A stretch of DNA of 5,954 bases from an uncultured Acidimicrobiales bacterium (GCA_938091985.1 CALKOE010000229.1:1-5954); one strand, 5' to 3'. Numbered from the stretch's first letter, positions 1 through 5,725 are shown. Notes: a model not told the origin generated them from the sequence alone. Numbers and translations are program-made.

Positions 1-2
1 AA

Positions 3-122
3 TACGACGGAACGCCTCCGGCCTTCGCCGATCGAGGAGCGACGTGGCTGCTGCGGGGCTTCCCTCCGGTGGTCGAACACCAGAAGGTTTTTGACGCAGT
101 GGTCCACGGACCACCCAAGTAA
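3..122 (+). CDS. Possible 3' end of an upstream gene (partial, unidentified)
   Basis: The plus-strand frame beginning at base 3 reads 39 codons to a TAA at 120-122 and enters from outside the window. The translated tail includes TWLLRGFPPVVEHQKVFDAV and ends HGPPK. It looks more like a folded protein than the other open plus frame, which runs 1-183 and is rich in Cys, Arg and Trp. I do not recognise a family. The evidence is weak. The third-position GC of this frame is only moderate, and all three minus-strand frames are also open across 1-192, so a minus-strand gene cannot be excluded. In mycobacteria a divergent biotin ligase gene lies upstream of accD5, but nothing here identifies one. The last codons and the stop lie inside the first unit of the 23-bp tandem repeat. 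Confidence 0.3.
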   Translation, partial: YDGTPPAFADRGATWLLRGFPPVVEHQKVFDAVVHGPPK

Positions 123-144
123 TGGTCCACGGACCACCCAAGTA
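100..144. repeat. Tandem 23-bp direct repeat, each unit carrying a palindrome
   Basis: A 22-base unit, beginning TGGTCCACGGACCA and ending CCAAGTA, occurs at 100-121 and again at 123-144. The copies are identical and one base (A122) separates them, giving a 23-bp period. Each unit contains the palindrome TGGTCC-AC-GGACCA. In the first copy this extends to 16 bp (99-114) because G99 and C114 also pair. The 23-bp centre-to-centre distance is close to two helical turns, which would put two bound dimers on the same DNA face. The repeat ends 37 bp before the -10-like element of the carboxylase cluster. It could be a paired operator, or simply a tandem duplication of the end of the upstream gene. 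No regulator is identified. Confidence 0.85.
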
Positions 145-147
145 GGG

Positions 148-164
148 GCGCCCGTTTCGGGTGC
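148..164 (+). other. Small GC-rich stem-loop in the leader region
   Basis: GCGCCCG-TTT-CGGGTGC can pair as a 7-bp stem (one G-U pair) with a 3-base loop. It lies between the tandem repeat and the -10-like element of the carboxylase gene. No T-run follows, so it is not a classical intrinsic terminator. It could help end upstream transcription, or it may be chance in GC-rich DNA. Confidence 0.25.
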
Positions 165-180
165 GGGGCCAGTCCGCAGG

Positions 181-186
181 TAGATT
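181..186 (+). promoter_or_regulatory. Probable -10 element of the carboxylase cluster (leaderless type)
   Basis: TAGATT matches the actinobacterial -10 pattern TAnnnT. It ends 6 nt before the GTG at 193, so transcription would begin at or next to the start codon. No good Shine-Dalgarno sequence precedes the GTG, which fits a leaderless mRNA. No convincing -35 is visible at 16-18 bp. Confidence 0.5.
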
Positions 187-192
187 GCGGCC

Positions 193-1749
193 GTGGCTGA
201 TCAATCCATGAAATCAAAGCTCGAAGACTTGCGCGAGCGGAAGGAACAGGCCCTGCACGCGGGGTCCGAACGTTCGGTCCAGCGCCAGCACGACAAGGGC
301 AAGATGCTTGCCCGCGAACGCATCGACTACTTCCTCGATGAGGGTTCGTTCAACGAGCTCGACATGCTTGCCCGCCATCGAGCCGCCGAGGGGGTGCTCG
401 ACGACCGTCCGTACACCGACGGCGTGATCACTGGTTGGGGCACGGTCGACGGCCGCAAGGTCTTCGTGTTCTCTCAGGACTTCACGGTGATGGGCGGTGC
501 GCTCGGCGAGGTGTTCGCCGAGAAGCTCCACAAGGTGATGGACCTGGCGCTGGCGACCGGTGCGCCGATGATCGGTCTCAACGACGGCGCCGGTGCGCGT
601 ATTCAGGAAGGCGTTGTCTCGCTCGACGGCTACGGCGGCATCTTCTATCGAAACGTCCAGGCCTCGGGCGTCATCCCGCAGATCTCTGTGATCCTCGGCC
701 CGTGCGCGGGCGGCGCGGTCTACAGCCCGGCCATGACCGACTTCATCTTCATGGTCCGTGAGAAGTCCCACATGTTCATCACCGGCCCCGATGTGGTGAA
801 GACCGTCACCGGCGAAGAGGTCACGCTCGAAGAGCTGGGCGGTGCTGGCTCACACAGCAGCAAGTCCGGTGTGGCCACGTTCGTGTCGGACAGCGAGGAA
901 GAGGTGCTCGACGAGGTGAAGTACCTCCTCAGCTTCCTTCCGTCGAACAATCTCGAGCAGACACCGGTCATCGAGACCGGCGACGATCCCGATCGGCTCT
1001 GCCCAGAGCTCGACGAGATTCTGCCCGATAGCCCCAACGTGCCCTACGACATGAAGAAGGTCATCGGCGCAGTCGTCGACGATGGCGACTACATGGAGTA
1101 CCACTCGGCATGGGGCAAGAGCATCACGTGTGGCTATGCCCGCGTCGACGGTCGCGCCGTGGGCATCGTGGGCAACCAGCCGATGATGCTGGCCGGCGTG
1201 CTCGACATCGAGTCGGCCGAGAAGGCTGCTCGGTTCGTTCGCACGTGCGATGCGTTCAACATCCCGCTGCTGACTTTCGTCGACGTGCCGGGCTTCCTGC
1301 CCGGTGTCGATCAGGAATATGGCGGCATCATTCGCCACGGCGCGAAGTTGCTCTACGCCTACTGCGAAGCGACCGTGCCGCGGATCCAGATCATCACCCG
1401 GAAGGCCTACGGCGGCGCCTATGTCGTCATGGACTCCAAGTCGGTCGGTTCCGACCTCGCGTTCGCATGGCCAACGGCCGAGCTCGCGGTGATGGGCTCG
1501 CAGGGCGCGGTCGAGATCATCCACCGTCGCGAGTTGGCTGACGCGGCCGACCCCGAGGGCCGCCGTGCGGAGCTCATCGACGACTACACCGAGCGCCTCG
1601 CCAACCCCTACATCGCTGCCGAACGTGGCTATGTCGACGACGTGATCGAGCCCTCGGAGACGCGACGCAAGATTGTGGCGGGTCTGCGACTTCTGGAAAC
1701 GAAGCGGGAAGAGATGCCCAAGCGCAAGCACGGGAACGTGCCGCTGTAA
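193..1749 (+). CDS. accD5: Acyl-CoA carboxylase carboxyltransferase (beta) subunit, propionyl-CoA carboxylase type
   Basis: This is the biotin-dependent carboxyltransferase that moves CO2 from carboxybiotin on the alpha subunit to an acyl-CoA. The products are methylmalonyl-CoA, malonyl-CoA or longer 2-carboxyacyl-CoAs, in the cytoplasm. The protein is 518 residues, close to the roughly 530 usual for PccB/AccD5. The N-terminal half has the acyl-CoA-side motif GPCAGGAVYSPA starting at G169, after NDGAGARIQEG. The C-terminal half has the biotin-side motif RKAYGGAY (403-410). The residue after GGAY is Val411. It aligns with the position known to tune substrate choice: Asp422 in Streptomyces PccB, Ile420 in AccB and Cys437 in mycobacterial AccD5. 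A relaxed acyl-chain preference is therefore possible. The GTG start at 193 fits the TAGATT element 6 nt upstream; an ATG at 208 is the alternative. The alpha subunit is not in the window. The symbol is by analogy; pccB would serve equally. Confidence 0.95.
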   Translation: MADQSMKSKLEDLRERKEQALHAGSERSVQRQHDKGKMLARERIDYFLDEGSFNELDMLARHRAAEGVLDDRPYTDGVITGWGTVDGRKVFVFSQDFTVMGGALGEVFAEKLHKVMDLALATGAPMIGLNDGAGARIQEGVVSLDGYGGIFYRNVQASGVIPQISVILGPCAGGAVYSPAMTDFIFMVREKSHMFITGPDVVKTVTGEEVTLEELGGAGSHSSKSGVATFVSDSEEEVLDEVKYLLSFLPSNNLEQTPVIETGDDPDRLCPELDEILPDSPNVPYDMKKVIGAVVDDGDYMEYHSAWGKSITCGYARVDGRAVGIVGNQPMMLAGVLDIESAEKAARFVRTCDAFNIPLLTFVDVPGFLPGVDQEYGGIIRHGAKLLYAYCEATVPRIQIITRKAYGGAYVVMDSKSVGSDLAFAWPTAELAVMGSQGAVEIIHRRELADAADPEGRRAELIDDYTERLANPYIAAERGYVDDVIEPSETRRKIVAGLRLLETKREEMPKRKHGNVPL

Positions 1750-1916
1750 TGGAAGTCACCCCGGCGCCGTCCGACGAGGAGATGGCCGCGATCCTCGCGG
1801 CGTATGAGGCTCTTTGGCCTCGTCCGGACTCGGCCACGACCCCCGACGATCTGCCTCGCTGGCGCTTCGCCGGGCGTTGGTGGTCGGCGCGTCCCCGCTA
1901 CGGCGGCTGGGCGTGA
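1749..1916 (+). CDS. accE5: Small acyl-CoA carboxylase epsilon-like subunit (55 residues)
   Basis: The ATG shares its first base with the last base of the beta-subunit TAA stop (TAATG), so translation is probably coupled by reinitiation. The 55-residue product begins MEVTPAPSDEEMAAILAAYE. This matches the usual epsilon pattern of a Pro/Thr-rich start followed by an E(E)xAAIxAA helix. It ends in a Trp/Arg-rich segment, LPRWRFAGRWW then SARPRYGGWA. Known actinobacterial epsilon subunits (AccE5, PccE) are small, poorly conserved proteins encoded next to the beta gene. They help hold the alpha-beta complex together and raise its activity. This one is short even for the group; mycobacterial AccE5 is much longer because of an N-terminal extension. 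Identification rests on position, size and these motifs. The partner beta subunit is surely the gene before it. The gene is easily missed because of its length. Confidence 0.78.
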   Translation: MEVTPAPSDEEMAAILAAYEALWPRPDSATTPDDLPRWRFAGRWWSARPRYGGWA

Positions 1917-2653
1917 ACCCGGCGAACCCGAGCGAGTATCGGGTTCGCTTCGACTGGGGTCCGATGGGACTCCGCACGATCGCACCACATGTCGATGTGG
2001 TGGTGATCGTCGATGTGTTGTCGTTCACCACGTGCGTCGACGTTGCTCTCGGCCGCGGCGCCGAGGTCTTCCCCTACAAGATGAACGACGGGACGGCGTT
2101 GGAGTTCGCTGAGTCAGTGGATGCCGAGCTCGCTGGTGGTCGTGATGGCGATGACAAGTTCTCGTTGTCGCCGGCTTCCCTCGCACAGGCCTCGGTGGGT
2201 GATCGCATCGTGTTGCCCTCGCCCAACGGATCGGCCTTGGCCTTCGGGGCCGCCGATGCCGGAGCTCGCGAAGTCGTTGCCGCTTGTGTCCGCAATGGCG
2301 CAGCGGTGGGGAGTGCATTCGCCGATGATGATGTCACCGTCGGTGTGGTTGCGGCCGGCGAGCGATGGAACGGATCGACGGGCCCGTTGAGGGTCGCGGT
2401 CGAGGATCTCCTCGGCGCGGGCGCGGTCCTCTCGATGTTCGATCGGCTCGACCTCAGCCCGGAGGCCCGCGCCGCGGCGGCCGCCTGGCACGATGCCGAA
2501 CCCGACATTTTGGACCGGCTCCGAGACTCTGCGTCGGGGCAGGAGTTGATCGATCGGGGCTGGCCCGATGACGTCACCCTCGCCGCGCAGGCCCACGTGA
2601 GCGACCTGGTCCCTGTGCTCCAGGGAGACCGGTTCACCGACCGGACGGGCTGA
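1913..2653 (+). CDS. ComB-family protein (2-phosphosulfolactate phosphatase homologue)
   Basis: The ComB family includes the Mg2+-dependent phosphatase that turns 2-phosphosulfolactate into sulfolactate, a step of coenzyme M synthesis in methanogens. Many bacteria carry homologues of uncertain substrate. From the GTG at 1913 the protein has 246 residues, near the usual family size. Family-like motifs are VIVDVLSFTTCVDVALGRGA (residues 31-50, with the conserved Asp34), LPSPNGSALA (101-110, the NGT-like loop), VVAAGERW (145-152) and VEDLLGAGAV (163-172). The usual DVLRATTT reads DVLSFTT here, so the Arg is replaced. I chose GTG 1913 because it overlaps the epsilon TGA as GTGA, typical of translational coupling. 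An in-frame ATG at 1814 would lie inside the epsilon gene. No comA, comC or comD homologue is visible, so a coenzyme M role is not supported. The true substrate is unknown. Confidence 0.8.
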   Translation: MNPANPSEYRVRFDWGPMGLRTIAPHVDVVVIVDVLSFTTCVDVALGRGAEVFPYKMNDGTALEFAESVDAELAGGRDGDDKFSLSPASLAQASVGDRIVLPSPNGSALAFGAADAGAREVVAACVRNGAAVGSAFADDDVTVGVVAAGERWNGSTGPLRVAVEDLLGAGAVLSMFDRLDLSPEARAAAAAWHDAEPDILDRLRDSASGQELIDRGWPDDVTLAAQAHVSDLVPVLQGDRFTDRTG

Positions 2654-2664
2654 GCTCGCTCAGC
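2649..2664. terminator. Palindrome across two convergent stop codons, possible bidirectional terminator
   Basis: GCTGAGC-TC-GCTCAGC is a perfect inverted repeat. In RNA it would form a 6-bp stem with a CUCG tetraloop from either strand. The TGA of the comB-like gene (2651-2653) lies in one arm and the TGA of pheA (2662-2660 on minus) in the other. No T-run follows on either side, so factor-independent termination would be weak. It may instead protect mRNA 3' ends. Confidence 0.5.
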
Positions 2665-3598
2665 GAATCTGCGAACGCAGGTCGGCGAGCCAGTCGTCGC
2701 CCTCGGCAATGCCGGCTCGGTTGGACTTCTGTTCTTCGGCGGTGCCGTAGGCCGAGGGATAGCTGCCAAGGAACTTCACCCGGCCGTGCTTCATCTGGAT
2801 GTTGCGCAGGGCATCTCCGACCAGCTGATCGGCGATGTGGCCTTCACAATCGATGAGAAAGCAGTAGTCGCCGAGTCCGCGTCGGGTGGGGCGACTCTCG
2901 AGCTTTGTGAGGTTGATGTTGCGGGCGGCGAATTCGGAGAGGATCGCGACGAGCGATCCCGGCTCATCGGCTCGCTGGTAGATCACGATCGAGGTCTTGT
3001 CGTGGCCGGTCGCCGGGGTGATGCCATCGCGACTCACCAGCACGAACCTGGTCTGGTTCTCGGAATGATCCTCGATGTCGGCGGCGAGGATCTCGAGGCC
3101 GTAGACCTCAGCCGATCGCCGCGGGGCAATGGCGGCGGTGTCGGTGCGACCCGACTCGGACAGCTCGCGGGCAGCGTCGGCGGTGGAGTTGGTGGCCTCG
3201 ATTGCGGCCTTCGACAGATTGTCGGCGAGATAGCGACGGCACTGTGCGTAGGCGACCGGGATCGAACGGACGTGCTCGATGTCGTCGATGGCCACGCCCG
3301 GTTGCACCAGCAGATTGAGGTTGACGTTCATGACCACCTCACGCTGGATGAGGAGATCGAGATCGAAGGCGAGCGTGTCGATCGTGGCGTTGACCGCGCC
3401 TTCGATCATGTTCTCGATCGCGGCGAATCCGTAGTCGACCGCAGAGTTCTCGACGGCGCGCAGCACTTCGACGATGCTGCCGAAGCGCTGGAGATCCATT
3501 TCGGCGAGGTCGGGTTCACTGAGAACGGCCTGCTCTGTGAAGGTCCCGATCGGCCCCAGATAGGCAAGTGTGGGTCTGGAGGATGCGGAGTCGGTCAC
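2660..3598 (-). CDS. pheA: Prephenate dehydratase
   Basis: This enzyme decarboxylates and dehydrates prephenate to phenylpyruvate, the committed step to phenylalanine, in the cytoplasm. The 312-residue protein is the stand-alone type with no chorismate mutase domain, similar in length to mycobacterial PheA. The catalytic region covers about residues 10-190. It has YLGPIGTF (13-20), IENMIEGAVNATIDTL (61-76) and the hallmark TRF (183-185), whose Thr is the catalytic residue. An ACT domain follows at about 201-285, with DEPGSL (211-216) and ESRP (234-237). These are the regulatory phenylalanine-binding motifs, so feedback inhibition is expected. Two usual positions differ: ENS is ENM, and the SHP-type motif reads SIP (112-114). 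I chose the GTG start at 3598 because the homology begins about ten residues later and a TATCCT element lies 8 nt upstream. The frame stays open upstream to 4702, but that stretch is antisense to the transporter gene. Confidence 0.95.
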   Translation of the reverse strand: MTDSASSRPTLAYLGPIGTFTEQAVLSEPDLAEMDLQRFGSIVEVLRAVENSAVDYGFAAIENMIEGAVNATIDTLAFDLDLLIQREVVMNVNLNLLVQPGVAIDDIEHVRSIPVAYAQCRRYLADNLSKAAIEATNSTADAARELSESGRTDTAAIAPRRSAEVYGLEILAADIEDHSENQTRFVLVSRDGITPATGHDKTSIVIYQRADEPGSLVAILSEFAARNINLTKLESRPTRRGLGDYCFLIDCEGHIADQLVGDALRNIQMKHGRVKFLGSYPSAYGTAEEQKSNRAGIAEGDDWLADLRSQIR

Positions 3599-3606
3599 GA
3601 ACAGGG

Positions 3607-3612
3607 AGGATA
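3607..3612 (-). promoter_or_regulatory. Probable -10 element of pheA (leaderless type)
   Basis: Read on the minus strand, TATCCT fits TAnnnT and ends 8 nt before the GTG start of pheA. No Shine-Dalgarno sequence precedes that GTG, so a leaderless transcript is plausible. No clear -35 is seen. The 69-bp gap to the divergent transporter gene must hold both promoters. Confidence 0.4.
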
Positions 3613-3667
3613 GAGGCGCCTGGGCGGCCCGACCGCGGGTTTCGTCTCGATCTTGAACGGGGTGGTG

Positions 3668-5008
3668 ATGACCGCGAGTCGGATCATCCGCAATTACCAG
3701 CTGCTCGCCGGCCTCTACACGCTTGCCGCGTCGCTCATCTGGGGCGTCAACACCTTGTTCCTGCTCGACGCCGGACTGTCGATCGAAGAAGTCTTTTTCT
3801 CCAATGCTGTCTTCTCGGCGGGGATGGTGCTGTTCGAGATCCCAACGGGCGTCGTGGCGGACACGGTGGGCCGCCGGGCGTCGTATCTCTTGTCGATCGT
3901 GGTGCTCGGCGCGACGACGGTGCTCTATCTCATTGCGGCTCGTGCGGATGCCGGGGTCGAAGTGTTTGCGCTCGTTTCTTTGGTGATGGGGCTCGGGTTC
4001 ACGTTCTATTCGGGGGCGCTCGAGGCCTGGCTGGTGGATGCGCTGCACTCTGTTGGGGAGGACGGCGATCTCGATCACGTCTTTGCTCGCTCGCAACAGG
4101 TGACGGGTGTGGCGATGCTCGTCGGCACCACCACGGGAGGGCTTCTCGGCCAGATCAACCTCGGCGTGCCGTTCGGCGTGCGCGCCATGCTGCTCGTCGG
4201 CCTCTTCGCCATCTCGTGGCGGACCATGCACGACCTCGGGTTTACCCCGCGCCGACTGGAGCTGAGCAACATCGGCGCTGAGCTTCGCGAGCAGACCAGG
4301 GTGGGGATCGCATTCGGCTGGAGCGATCGAGGATTGCGTCTCTTGATGCTCTCGGGCGTGGTGCGGGGTGCGTTCTTCGCCTGGGCCTTCTATGCCGCGC
4401 AGCCCTACCTGCTGTTGCTTCTCGATGACGACAAGATCTGGGTGGTCGGCGTGATCACGGCGCTCATGTCGCTGTCGATGATCGCCGGCAATCAGATCGT
4501 GGAACTCCTGACCCGTCGGTGCGGGCGGCGCAGCACGATCATTCTTGGTGCGTCGATCGTTGCCACGTTTGGTTCCGTCGCGATGGGCGTGACTGATTCG
4601 TTCTGGGTCGCGGTGCCCTCGTTCCTGCTGGTGACGGGCTCGCTCGGGGTCATCACTCCGGTGCGCCAGGCCTACGTGCATCACGTTGCGCCGAGCGATC
4701 ACCGGGCCACCGTGATCAGTTTCGACGCGATGGTCGGGTCGATCGGCGGCGTGGGCGGCCAGCTCGGACTCGGGCGAATCGCAGGGTCAGCGGCGGCGCC
4801 GGTTGACGGGTTCAGCAACGGGTACGTCGTCGGCGGCCTCAGCACCGCCCTTGTCTGGCCGCTCGTCTGGTTGGTGCGCCGACGAGGCGATCCGGCCGAT
4901 GAGATCGTCGGCACTCATGCCCGAGCCGGCACGTGTGCGGCGCAGGGTCTCCCCAAGGAGACCCATGTCGAGTCGCAGCCGCGCGCGGTGGTCACAACGC
5001 GCCGTTGA
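3668..5008 (+). CDS. Major facilitator superfamily transporter
   Basis: This is a cytoplasmic-membrane secondary transporter of 446 residues, the normal size for 12-helix MFS proteins. Hydrophobic helices run through most of the length. Approximate early ones are 12-33, 42-63, 71-90 and 97-116, and a last pair lies just before the WLVRRRGD boundary near the C-terminus. The MFS motif A, GVVADTVGRR (61-70), sits between helices 2 and 3 after FEIPT. The segment SGALEAWLVDAL (114-125) follows helix 4. A charged cytoplasmic loop (about 180-215) joins the two halves. The last 40 or so residues form a polar Arg/Thr-rich tail. The substrate cannot be told; a drug or metabolite exporter is the generic guess. 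The start is uncertain: in-frame TTG 3653, GTG 3662, GTG 3665 and ATG 3668 all occur. I prefer the ATG, which has a weak GGGG run 5 nt upstream. It is divergent from pheA. Confidence 0.88.
   Translation: MTASRIIRNYQLLAGLYTLAASLIWGVNTLFLLDAGLSIEEVFFSNAVFSAGMVLFEIPTGVVADTVGRRASYLLSIVVLGATTVLYLIAARADAGVEVFALVSLVMGLGFTFYSGALEAWLVDALHSVGEDGDLDHVFARSQQVTGVAMLVGTTTGGLLGQINLGVPFGVRAMLLVGLFAISWRTMHDLGFTPRRLELSNIGAELREQTRVGIAFGWSDRGLRLLMLSGVVRGAFFAWAFYAAQPYLLLLLDDDKIWVVGVITALMSLSMIAGNQIVELLTRRCGRRSTIILGASIVATFGSVAMGVTDSFWVAVPSFLLVTGSLGVITPVRQAYVHHVAPSDHRATVISFDAMVGSIGGVGGQLGLGRIAGSAAAPVDGFSNGYVVGGLSTALVWPLVWLVRRRGDPADEIVGTHARAGTCAAQGLPKETHVESQPRAVVTTRR
4945..4964. other. Perfect 8-bp hairpin inside the 3' end of the transporter gene
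   Basis: GGGTCTCC-CCAA-GGAGACCC is a perfect inverted repeat with a 4-base loop. It lies 42 bp before the transporter stop codon, in the part coding for the poorly conserved polar tail. It has no T-run. It could slow ribosomes or polymerase, or protect mRNA ends. It lies just upstream of the -35 of the next gene, so it might also act there. Confidence 0.45.
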
Positions 5009-5033
5009 GGCGAGTGCGCAGCGGGCCTACGGT
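5005..5033 (+). promoter_or_regulatory. Promoter of the flavoprotein gene
   Basis: TTGAGG (5005-5010) and TACGGT (5028-5033) are separated by exactly 17 bp. The -10 ends 5 nt before the ATG at 5039, so the transcript would be leaderless or nearly so. The -35 overlaps the TGA stop of the transporter gene (5006-5008). The flavoprotein can therefore be expressed independently of the transporter. Confidence 0.55.
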
Positions 5034-5038
5034 GGTCC

Positions 5039-5680
5039 ATGTTCGAGAACCGCCTCACGACCGAAGCCGAACTGCGCGAGGTATATCGCCCGCCCATGGA
5101 GTCGATCGAGTCGAAGATCCACACGGAGCTCGACCACCACTCGCGTGCCCACATCGCGCTGTCGCCCTTCGTCATCATCGGGACCAGTGCGCCCAATGGC
5201 ACGGCTGATGTTTCGCCGAAGGGTGGCCCACCCGGTTTCGTCACGGTTCTCGACGATGGCCATCTGGCGATCGGCGACCTCTCAGGCAACAACCTGCTCG
5301 ACACGCTGACCAACATCGCTGCGGGTTCGGGCGTGGGGGTCATCTTCCTCGTGCCGGGCAACGACGTGACACTGCGGGTCAACGGTCATGCGTGCATCAC
5401 CACCGACGAGAGTGTGCTCGATGCGTGCGCCGTGAAGGACCGTCGACCGAAGACTGCAATCGGCGTGACCATCACCGAGCAGTTCATGCATTGCGCAAAG
5501 GCTTTCCGGCGCAGTGGCTTGTGGGACCCCACCGCGTGGCCGGCCGACGACAGCCTGGCATCGCTCGGCCGGATCGTTTCCGACGGCCTCGGCCTCGAGG
5601 AGGATGTGGTGCCGGCGATCGAGGACATGCTCGAGAAGAACTACGAGGAAACGATGTGGGAGCCAGGTGGCGACGCATGA
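5039..5680 (+). CDS. Pyridoxamine 5'-phosphate oxidase-like FMN-binding flavoprotein
   Basis: The 213-residue soluble protein belongs to the PPOX split-barrel group of FMN- or F420-binding proteins, specifically the branch typified by DR2398/MSMEG_1061-like flavoproteins. Recognisable segments in order are SPFVIIGTSAPNGTADVSPKG (42-62), PPGFVTVLDDGHLAIGDLSG (64-83) with NN (84-85), VGVIFLVPG (99-107), TLRVNGHACIT (111-121), and CAKAFRRSGLWDP (152-164) near the C-terminus. The last is typical of this branch rather than of true PdxH. The loop usually seen as PDRPGNN reads GDLSGNN, so the Arg expected there is missing, which might alter phosphate or cofactor contacts. No signal peptide or membrane segment is seen. 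The reaction and physiological substrate are unknown. The start at 5039 is supported by the promoter 5 nt upstream and by the 30-bp gap after the transporter. Confidence 0.88.
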   Translation: MFENRLTTEAELREVYRPPMESIESKIHTELDHHSRAHIALSPFVIIGTSAPNGTADVSPKGGPPGFVTVLDDGHLAIGDLSGNNLLDTLTNIAAGSGVGVIFLVPGNDVTLRVNGHACITTDESVLDACAVKDRRPKTAIGVTITEQFMHCAKAFRRSGLWDPTAWPADDSLASLGRIVSDGLGLEEDVVPAIEDMLEKNYEETMWEPGGDA

Positions 5681-5685
5681 CGGAG

Positions 5686-5725
5686 TGTTACGTTTGGGAA
5701 CACAAGTGAAGTTGCGAATGTAACA
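5686..5725. promoter_or_regulatory. Possible operator: imperfect inverted repeat over the -35 of the last gene
   Basis: TGTTACGTT (5686-5694) and AATGTAACA (5717-5725) match as an inverted repeat at 8 of 9 positions, 22 bp apart. The right arm touches the last base of the -35 and runs into the spacer. A shorter GTGTT/AACAC pair (5685-5689 and 5699-5703) is nested in the left half. A dimeric regulator could bind here; none is identified. Confidence 0.3.

Noticed and set aside
91..123. TTGACG at 91-96 as the -35 of a promoter inside the tandem repeat
   Set aside because: No TAnnnT hexamer lies 16-18 bp downstream; the nearest TA-containing hexamers are at 20-23 bp spacing.
99..145. The tandem repeat as part of a CRISPR array
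   Set aside because: Only two units with a one-base separation and no spacers; this is a simple tandem duplication.
850..1731. Minus-strand 293-codon open frame opposite the carboxylase gene
   Set aside because: It is a shadow of the strongly conserved carboxyltransferase frame; no recognisable domain or start signal.
1814..1912. N-terminal extension of the ComB-like protein from ATG 1814
   Set aside because: It would overlap the epsilon-like gene by about 100 bp in another frame and adds 33 low-complexity residues before family homology; GTG 1913 has the typical GTGA overlap.
2786..3613. Plus-strand 275-codon open frame opposite pheA
   Set aside because: Its translation is an Asp/Val/Gly/Arg-rich mirror of pheA codons with no family motif; the opposite strand carries a clear enzyme.
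3599..4702. Long minus-strand extension of the pheA frame (368 codons upstream of the GTG at 3598)
   Set aside because: It is antisense to the transporter gene, its translation is dominated by His, Arg, Glu and Asp, as expected for the complement of GC-rich coding DNA, and PheA homology begins only after 3598.
5392..5709. Alternative plus-strand frame within the flavoprotein gene running past its stop
   Set aside because: It is a His/Arg-rich shadow frame with no motif, and it overlaps well-supported coding sequence.
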